6,009 nt of DNA. Origin: Conexibacter sp. GTDB lineage: Bacteria; Actinomycetota; Thermoleophilia; Solirubrobacterales; Solirubrobacteraceae. The notes under the pieces were generated by a model that was not told the origin of the DNA, searched no databases, and saw only the letters and a list, made by a program, of their open reading frames with translations. Positions 1 to 4,357 of this stretch are shown piece after piece. Within the stretch, counting starts at the first letter, position 1. Each line of letters begins with the position of its first letter. The translations under genes and the position numbers were made by a program. The DNA is taken from NCBI GenBank assembly GCA_025964215.1, contig JAOPZG010000351.1:1-6009 (forward strand), in the 5' to 3' direction.

Positions 1-636
1 CGCGGCGGCCTGCGCGGCACGCTGGCGCTGGGGATCATGCAGCGCGGCGGCGGCGGGATCAGCGTCGCGGCGGTGATCGCCGCGTTCCGCGCCGAGCACC
101 CCGGCGTGGACGTCGAGGTCCGCCAGGGCGGCAGCGCCGACCAGGCCGAGCGCGTCCGCGCCGGCGAGCTCGACCTCGCCTTCGTCGGGCTCCCGGACGC
201 GACGCTGCCCGGCCTGGAGCTGACGACGCTCGCCGAGGACCGGCTGGCGCTCGCCTGCCCGTCCGGCCACCGCCTCGCGCAGCGCGCGAGCGTCGAGTTG
301 CGGGCCTTGGCGGGCGAGCCGTTCTGCGACCTGCCGCCGGCCTGGGGGATCCGGATCGCCAACGACCGCGCCTTCGCCGCCGCCGGGCTGCCGCACGCCG
401 TCGACTACGAGATCAACGACGTGGCGACCGTCGCCGACTTCGTGCGCCACGGGCTGGCGATCACGCTCACCTCGCCGCTGATGCTCGCGCCGGGGGAGGG
501 CGTCGCGATCGTCCCGATCCGCCGCGGCGCGCCGCGCTTCGTCGTCTCGATCGCCGCCCCCGTCGCGCGGCGCTCGTCGCCGGCGGCGCGGGCGTTCGTC
601 GCGCTCGCCCGCCGCCACGCCGTGATCGGGACGTAG
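1..636 (+). CDS. LysR-family transcriptional regulator, C-terminal part (5' end cut by window)
   Basis: This is the effector-binding half of a LysR-type regulator. The reading frame is open from base 1 and ends at TAG 634-636, giving 211 visible residues. It begins with LRGTLALGIMQ, the usual first beta strand (LRGxLxLG) of the periplasmic-binding-protein-like LysR substrate domain. The expected pattern follows: AAFRAEHPGVDVEVRQGG, then GELDLAFVGLP, then LALACPSGHRLA, and a late VADFVRHGLAITLTSP segment. LysR proteins are about 300 residues long, so roughly 85-90 residues (the winged helix-turn-helix and linker helix) lie outside the window. The Met at 37-39 is inside the first strand and is not the start. 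The ligand and target genes cannot be told from this part. It converges on the TetR gene, so the two are not co-transcribed. Family assignment is secure. Confidence 0.93.
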   Translation, partial: RGGLRGTLALGIMQRGGGGISVAAVIAAFRAEHPGVDVEVRQGGSADQAERVRAGELDLAFVGLPDATLPGLELTTLAEDRLALACPSGHRLAQRASVELRALAGEPFCDLPPAWGIRIANDRAFAAAGLPHAVDYEINDVATVADFVRHGLAITLTSPLMLAPGEGVAIVPIRRGAPRFVVSIAAPVARRSSPAARAFVALARRHAVIGT

Positions 637-666
637 GGCTCCCGCGGCGATGACGCGCTGCTCCGC

Positions 667-688
667 TGCTGCCGACCAGGCGGCGGCG
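667..688 (+). terminator. Possible terminator hairpin between convergent genes
   Basis: TGCTGCCG (667-674) can pair with CGGCGGCG (681-688) around the loop ACCAGG, giving eight pairs of which two are G-U on the plus-strand RNA. It lies 30 nt after the LysR stop and just before the TetR stop codon on the other strand. No T-run follows, so it is not a textbook intrinsic terminator. The two wobble pairs become A-C mismatches on the minus-strand RNA, so it would serve the LysR transcript better. The rest of 637-689 shows nothing else. Confidence 0.25.
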
Positions 689-689
689 C

Positions 690-1376
690 TCAGACGCGCG
701 TGAGCTGCGCGACGCCCGCCTCGATCAGCAGGCCGGCGTCGAGCCCCATCGCAGCAAAGGGCCCGGCGAGCTCCAGCGAGACCGTGCCGTGGAGCTGCGA
801 CCAGGTCAACACGCCGGCGCGCAGGACGTGGGCCGGCAGGTCGCCGGGCATCGCGCGCTCGCGGGCCCAGGCGAGCAGCTGCTGGTCGAGCTTGTCGGGG
901 CGGCCGGCGCGCGCGGGCGCGGGGGAGGACGCCGCGAGCTCGCCGAGCAGCTCGAGCAGGACGACCATCCCGCGGTGGATCGTGACGATCGCCTCGGCGC
1001 TGTCGAGCGCGTCGTCGGGGCGCTGGTCGAAGAGCATCGCGTACCGCCGCGGGTGGGCGAGGGCCCAGGCGCGGTAGGCGGCGCAGACGGCGTCGAGGCG
1101 CCGCGCGGGCGCCTTGCGCGCGTTGGCGGCGGCGGCGTCCTCCAGCGCGGCGGTGAGGTCGCCGTAGGCCTCGAGGACGAGAGCGGCGAGCAGCGCGCCG
1201 CGCGAGTCGAAGTAGCGGTAGATCGCGGGGCCCGACATCCCCATGGCCTTGGCGATCGCGTTGGAGGAGAGCGCGTGGGCGCCGCTCTCGTCGACCTGCG
1301 CCCAGGCGTGGGCGCGGATCTCGGCGAGCGTCTGGACGCGGAGGCGATCGCGGCGGCTGGCGGGTGCGACGGGCAT
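690..1376 (-). CDS. TetR/AcrR-family transcriptional repressor with WHG-type C-terminal domain
   Basis: This is a one-component repressor that binds DNA as a dimer and releases it on binding a small ligand. From ATG 1374-1376 it has 228 residues. The N-terminal helix-turn-helix lies at about residues 37-56, with IAKAMGMSGPAIYRYF, the classic TetR recognition helix (PAIYRYF), followed by DSRGALLAAL. The C-terminal part carries WSQLHGTVSLELAGPF, matching the TetR_C_33/WHG family (W-x-x-LHG-x-x-SLEL). The start is uncertain: an in-frame TTG at 1407-1409 would add 11 residues and has GAGAG upstream (complement 1414-1418), whereas the ATG has no clear Shine-Dalgarno. I chose the ATG because RRDRLR normally sits close to the N terminus in this family. 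It is divergent from the MFS gene, the standard layout of a repressor controlling an efflux pump and itself. Ligand unknown. Confidence 0.92.
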   Translation of the reverse strand: MPVAPASRRDRLRVQTLAEIRAHAWAQVDESGAHALSSNAIAKAMGMSGPAIYRYFDSRGALLAALVLEAYGDLTAALEDAAAANARKAPARRLDAVCAAYRAWALAHPRRYAMLFDQRPDDALDSAEAIVTIHRGMVVLLELLGELAASSPAPARAGRPDKLDQQLLAWARERAMPGDLPAHVLRAGVLTWSQLHGTVSLELAGPFAAMGLDAGLLIEAGVAQLTRV

Positions 1377-1403
1377 GCCGAGCAGCGTAACAGGCAAAGC
1401 GAC

Positions 1404-1431
1404 TTGCAATTATCTCTCATGAAGTTATAAG
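1404..1431 (+). promoter_or_regulatory. Sigma-70-type promoter for the MFS transporter
   Basis: A -35-like TTGCAA (1404-1409, 4 of 6 consensus bases) is followed by a 16-nt spacer and a -10-like TATAAG (1426-1431, 5 of 6). Transcription would begin near 1437-1441, at or just before the ATG at 1441. The surrounding 1401-1440 is about 35% GC, far below its flanks, as expected for a promoter in a high-GC genome. No mapped start site is available, so this is motif-based. Confidence 0.6.
1409..1414 (-). promoter_or_regulatory. Possible -10 element for the TetR gene
   Basis: On the minus strand this reads GATAAT, five of six bases of the TATAAT consensus. With a 17-nt spacer the -35 position would be TTAGAG, which is a poor match. 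A start near 1401-1403 would exclude the TTG start at 1407-1409 and favour ATG 1374-1376 as the TetR start. The alternative minus-strand -10, TATAAC (complement 1424-1429), has no better -35. Confidence 0.3.
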
Positions 1432-1443
1432 CTCTAACTCATG
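1418..1443. promoter_or_regulatory. Imperfect inverted repeat, candidate TetR operator
   Basis: CATGAAGTTA (1418-1427) and TAACTCATG (1435-1443) are inverted copies differing by a single extra A in the left arm, separated by TAAGCTC. The element covers the -10 box, the predicted transcription start and the ATG of the MFS gene, and it lies upstream of the TetR start. A protein bound here would block the transporter promoter. TetR operators are usually 15-30 bp inverted repeats in just such divergent gaps. The one-base asymmetry, unusual for a symmetric dimer site, lowers confidence. Confidence 0.42.
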
Positions 1444-2877
1444 CCGACCACCACCGCACCCGCGCCGCCCGCCTCCGGGCCGGCCGCCGCCACCCTCGAC
1501 CCCCGCCGCTGGCTCGCGCTCGCGCTGCTGGCGGTCGCCCAGTTCGTCGTCGTCCTCGACGCGTCGATCATGAACATCGCGCTGCCGTCGATCGGCACCG
1601 AGCTGCACGTCTCCACCGACACCCTGTCCTGGGTCGTCAACGCCTACGTGTTGGCCTTCGGCGGCCTGCTGCTGCTCGGCGGCCGCCTCGCCGACCTGCT
1701 CGGCCGCCGCCGCGTCTTCATCGCGGGCCTGGTCGTCTTCGGGCTCGCCTCGCTGGCCGGCGGCCTCTCGGCCAACGCCACGCAGCTGATCGCCGCCCGC
1801 GCGATCCAGGGGATCGGCGCCGCCGCGCTGGCGCCCGCCGCGCTCTCGATCGTGACCACGCTGTTCGGCGAGGGCGCCGAGCGCAACAAGGCGCTCGGGA
1901 TCTGGGGCGCGGTCGCCGGCTCCGGCGGCGTCGCGGGCGTCCTGCTCGGCGGGATCCTCACGAGCGGCCTCGGCTGGGAGTGGGTCCTGTTCGTCAACGT
2001 GCCGATCGCGCTCGGCGCCGCCGTCCTGGCCCCGCGCCTGTTCGGCGAGTCGCGGGTCGGCGACGGCGCGCGCAGCATCGACGTCGCCGGCGCGGTCACC
2101 GTGACCGGCGGGATCGTCGCGGCGGTCTACGCGCTCGTGCAGGCCAATGACGCGGGCTGGACCTCGCTCCAGACGCTCGGCCTGCTCGGCGCCGCCGCCG
2201 TCCTGCTCGGCGCCTTCGTGGCGATCGAGGCCCGCGTCGCCGAGCCGCTGATGCCGCTCGACATCTTCCGCGCCGGCCCCGTCCGCGCGGCCAACGTGAC
2301 GATGGTCGCCGCCGGCGCCGCGATGTTCGGGCTGTTCTTCTTCCTCTCGCTCTACCTCCAGCAGGTGCTCGGCTACAGCGCGCTCGAGGCCGGCGTCAGC
2401 CAGCTCCCGCTCGCCGGCACGCTCGTGCTCGCCGCCGGCCTCGCCGGTCCGCTGGCGCAGCGCTTCGGCATCCGTCCGCTGCTGCTCGCCGGCCTCGCGC
2501 TGTTCGCGCTCGGGATGGCGTGGTTCTCGCGGATCCCGGTCGACGGAGCGTTCCTGCCCGACATCCTCGGCCCGTCGCTGCTCGTCGGCCTCGGCCTCGC
2601 GCTGACCTTCGTGGCGCTGACGATCGCCGCGGTCACCGGCGTCGACGACCGGCGCTACGGCCTGGCCAGCGGCCTGATCAACACGAGCCAGCAGATCGGC
2701 GGGGCGCTCGGCCTGGCGATCCTGACCGCGGTCGCCGACCACCGCACGCAGACCAGCGCGGCCGGCGGGCTCGCCGCGATCAACGACGGCTACCGCCTGG
2801 CGCTGCTGGTCGCGGCGGGCCTCGCCGGCGTCGCGCTGGTGGCCGCCGCGCTGCTCGCGCCGAGGGCGCGGGCCTGA
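1441..2877 (+). CDS. MFS transporter, DHA2 (EmrB/QacA) drug:H+ antiporter family
   Basis: This is a 478-residue inner-membrane protein of the size and pattern of the 14-helix DHA2 exporters, which use the proton gradient to expel drugs or metabolites. TM1 carries the D1 motif VVLDASIMNIALPSI (residues 37-51, with Asp40). The TM2-TM3 loop has motif A, GGRLADLLGRRRVF (80-93). R120 begins motif B (RAIQGIGAAA). TM5 carries an antiporter motif C-like stretch, AGSGGVAGVLLGG (159-171), followed by GWEWVLFVNVPIA. The second half repeats hydrophobic spans up to residue 473. The ATG at 1441 has no Shine-Dalgarno (upstream GCTCTAACTC), and the promoter puts the transcript start almost on the ATG, so translation is probably leaderless. 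Divergence from the TetR gene suggests ligand-induced export. The substrate cannot be read from sequence. The malic enzyme follows 19 nt after its stop and probably shares its mRNA. Confidence 0.93.
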   Translation: MPTTTAPAPPASGPAAATLDPRRWLALALLAVAQFVVVLDASIMNIALPSIGTELHVSTDTLSWVVNAYVLAFGGLLLLGGRLADLLGRRRVFIAGLVVFGLASLAGGLSANATQLIAARAIQGIGAAALAPAALSIVTTLFGEGAERNKALGIWGAVAGSGGVAGVLLGGILTSGLGWEWVLFVNVPIALGAAVLAPRLFGESRVGDGARSIDVAGAVTVTGGIVAAVYALVQANDAGWTSLQTLGLLGAAAVLLGAFVAIEARVAEPLMPLDIFRAGPVRAANVTMVAAGAAMFGLFFFLSLYLQQVLGYSALEAGVSQLPLAGTLVLAAGLAGPLAQRFGIRPLLLAGLALFALGMAWFSRIPVDGAFLPDILGPSLLVGLGLALTFVALTIAAVTGVDDRRYGLASGLINTSQQIGGALGLAILTAVADHRTQTSAAGGLAAINDGYRLALLVAAGLAGVALVAAALLAPRARA

Positions 2878-2882
2878 GGCTC

Positions 2883-2917
2883 GTAGGGTGCAGCCCATGG
2901 CCATGGACTGCACCTAC
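2883..2917 (+). promoter_or_regulatory. Inverted repeat enclosing the malic enzyme ribosome binding site and start codons
   Basis: GTAGGGTGCAG (2883-2893) pairs with CTGCACCTAC (2908-2917) with one bulged G; the inner seven pairs (2887-2893 with 2908-2914) are perfect. The 14-nt loop holds both candidate start codons, ATG 2897 and ATG 2903, inside a perfect 12-nt palindrome, CCATGGCCATGG (2895-2906). The AGGG at 2885-2888, the likely Shine-Dalgarno for ATG 2897, is in the stem. If it folds in the mRNA it would hide the ribosome binding site. It could equally be a DNA-level protein site or chance. Confidence 0.5.
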
Positions 2918-4231
2918 CGCCTGCGGATCCCGCACGTCGCCGGCCAGCTCGCGAAGGTGGCGAGCAAGATCGCCGAGCACGGCGGCCTGATCGGCGACGT
3001 GGCGACGATCTCGGTCGCGCGCCACGAGGCGCTGCGCGAGATCACCGTGGAGCTGCGCGACAAGACGCACGCCGAGGAGCTCGCCGCCGGGCTCGACGAG
3101 CTGCCGGGCGTCTCGGTCGCCTGGTTCCACGACCGCGCGTTCCTGGCCCACGACGGCGGCAAGCTCGAGGTCGTCGGGCGCCGCGAGATCCTGACCAACC
3201 AGGACGTCCGCGACGTCTACACGCCGGGCGTCGCGCGGGTCTGCACGGCGATCGCCGAGTTCCCGGAGCTCGCGGGGCGCTTCACGATGATCGGGCGCTC
3301 CGTCGCGATCTGCACCAACGGGACGCGCGTGCTCGGGCTGGGCGACATCGGCCCGGTGCCCTCGATGCCCGTGATGGAGGGCAAGGCCCTGTTCTACGCC
3401 CAGCTCGTCGGCGTCAGCGCGGTGCCGATCCTGATCGACACCAAGGACACCGACGAGTTCGTGGAGACCGTCGTGCGGATCGCGCCCGGCTTCGGCGGGA
3501 TCCACCTGGAGGACATCTCGGCGCCGGCGTGCTTCGAGATCGAGCGCCGGCTGATCGACGCGCTCCCGCAGCCGGTGATGCACGACGACGTCCACGGCAC
3601 CGCGGTCGTCACCTTCAGCGCGGCGATCGCCGCGTGCCGCCAGGTCGGCATCCGCCTCGACGAGGCGACGGTCGGCCAGATCGGGCTCGGCGCCGCGGGC
3701 TTCGGGATCGCGTCGCTGATCCACGACGCGGGCGTCAAGCGCGTGCTCGCGACCGACCCGAGCCCGGGCGCGCAGGAGCAGGCGCGCGCCGCCGGGATCG
3801 AGATCGCCGACCTCGCGACCGTGATGGCCGAGGCCGACGTCGTCGTCGCCACCAGCGGCCGGCCCGGGCTGATCACCGCCGACCTCGTCCGGCCCGGCCA
3901 GGTCATCCTCGCGCTGACCAACCCGGTGCCGGAGATCGAGCCGGACGCGGCGCTGGCCGCAGGCGCCGCGTTCGCGGCCGACGGCACGTCGGTCAACAAC
4001 GTCCTCGGCTACCCGGGGATCTTCCGCGGCGCGCTGCTGGCGGGCGCGAGCGCGATCAACCTGGAGATGTACCGCGCGGCGGCGTGGGCGCTGGCCGGCC
4101 TGACCGTGGAGTCCGAGCTCGTCCCCGACGTGCTCGACCGCAACGTCCACGAGACGGTCGCGCAGGCGGTCCGCCAGGCCGCGGTCGACAGCGGCGTCGC
4201 GGTCGCCGGGCGCGCCACCGTCGGCTTCTGA
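2897..4231 (+). CDS. Malic enzyme (oxidative decarboxylating malate dehydrogenase) with N-terminal ACT domain
   Basis: This enzyme converts malate to pyruvate and CO2 while reducing NAD(P), linking the TCA cycle to pyruvate metabolism in the cytosol. From ATG 2897 it has 444 residues. An ACT-type regulatory domain fills about residues 3-75 (TYRLRIPHVAGQLAKVASKI). The catalytic domain has DVYTPGVARVC (Tyr108), GLGDIGPVPSMPVMEGKAL (Lys163), the metal-site pair in HLEDISAP (Glu205, Asp206) and HDDVHGTAVV (Asp230, Asp231). The Rossmann fold has GLGAAGFGIA (263-272) and Asp287 at the end of the second strand, which favours NAD over NADP. SVNNVLGYPGIFRGAL lies at 365-380. It lacks the DRKG-type loop of about 20-25 residues found after the second strand in most bacterial malic enzymes. 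AGGG 8 nt upstream supports ATG 2897; GTG 2888 and ATG 2903 are alternatives. Probably co-transcribed with the MFS gene. Confidence 0.93.
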   Translation: MAMDCTYRLRIPHVAGQLAKVASKIAEHGGLIGDVATISVARHEALREITVELRDKTHAEELAAGLDELPGVSVAWFHDRAFLAHDGGKLEVVGRREILTNQDVRDVYTPGVARVCTAIAEFPELAGRFTMIGRSVAICTNGTRVLGLGDIGPVPSMPVMEGKALFYAQLVGVSAVPILIDTKDTDEFVETVVRIAPGFGGIHLEDISAPACFEIERRLIDALPQPVMHDDVHGTAVVTFSAAIAACRQVGIRLDEATVGQIGLGAAGFGIASLIHDAGVKRVLATDPSPGAQEQARAAGIEIADLATVMAEADVVVATSGRPGLITADLVRPGQVILALTNPVPEIEPDAALAAGAAFAADGTSVNNVLGYPGIFRGALLAGASAINLEMYRAAAWALAGLTVESELVPDVLDRNVHETVAQAVRQAAVDSGVAVAGRATVGF

Positions 4232-4276
4232 GGCGGCCGATCGGCTGGGCCGCTCGGCTCGCGCGGAGTGGCCGCC
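4232..4276 (+). terminator. GC-rich hairpin region after the malic enzyme gene, possible terminator
   Basis: GCGGCC (4233-4238) can pair with GGCCGC (4248-4253) around nine bases. Alternatively GGCGGCC (4232-4238) can pair perfectly with GGCCGCC (4270-4276). The two folds compete for the same left arm. No T-run follows, so termination by this element alone is uncertain. Position directly after the malic enzyme stop fits an operon end. Confidence 0.28.
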
Positions 4277-4320
4277 GCACGAGCCGTTCGGTCATGATCA
4301 AGCTGCGCTGAGCGGACGAA

Positions 4321-4343
4321 GACGGTGGGAACTGACCACTGTC
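4321..4343 (+). promoter_or_regulatory. Stem-loop directly upstream of the secreted-protein ribosome binding site
   Basis: GACGGTGG (4321-4328) pairs with CCACTGTC (4336-4343) around GAACTGA. All eight positions pair, one of them G-U. The stem ends at the base before the Shine-Dalgarno GAAAGGA (4344-4350), leaving that site single-stranded. It may stabilise the mRNA 5' end or present the ribosome site; a protein-binding operator is another reading. I found no convincing promoter boxes in 4277-4320. Confidence 0.4.
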
Positions 4344-4350
4344 GAAAGGA
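4344..4350 (+). promoter_or_regulatory. Ribosome binding site fixing the GTG start at 4358
   Basis: GAAAGGA sits 7 nt before GTG 4358. It is the clearest Shine-Dalgarno in the window. Together with the signal peptide that begins right at this GTG, it settles the start of the secreted protein. Confidence 0.75.
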
Positions 4351-4357
4351 CTCGCTC

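Noticed and set aside
789..1430. Plus-strand open frame opposite the TetR gene
   Set aside because: It has no motif and a biased Gly/Arg/Glu/Val composition; the minus strand has an intact TetR helix-turn-helix and WHG domain.
1417..2913. Long minus-strand open frame (498 codons) covering the whole MFS gene
   Set aside because: The translation is a monotonous Arg/Glu/Gly/Asp/Gln-rich string without domain motifs, typical of the antisense of GC-rich coding DNA. The plus strand encodes a clear 14-helix-type transporter.
2878..2917. Inverted repeat after the MFS gene read as a transcription terminator
   Set aside because: There is no T-run, and the stem extends into the coding start of the next gene on the same strand, so a role at the translation start or as a protein site fits better.
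2780..4150. Long minus-strand open frame opposite the malic enzyme
   Set aside because: Its composition is low-complexity and charged with no recognisable motif, while the plus strand has every catalytic motif of malic enzyme.
4294..4311. Five-codon reading frame (MIKLR) that might be a leader peptide
   Set aside because: No Shine-Dalgarno precedes it, no runs of regulatory codons are present, and no attenuator with a T-run follows.
4328..4344. GGAACT followed by GTCG, resembling an ECF sigma-factor promoter
   Set aside because: Only about 7 nt separate the two boxes, whereas ECF promoters need about 16. The bases are better explained as part of the stem-loop before the ribosome site.
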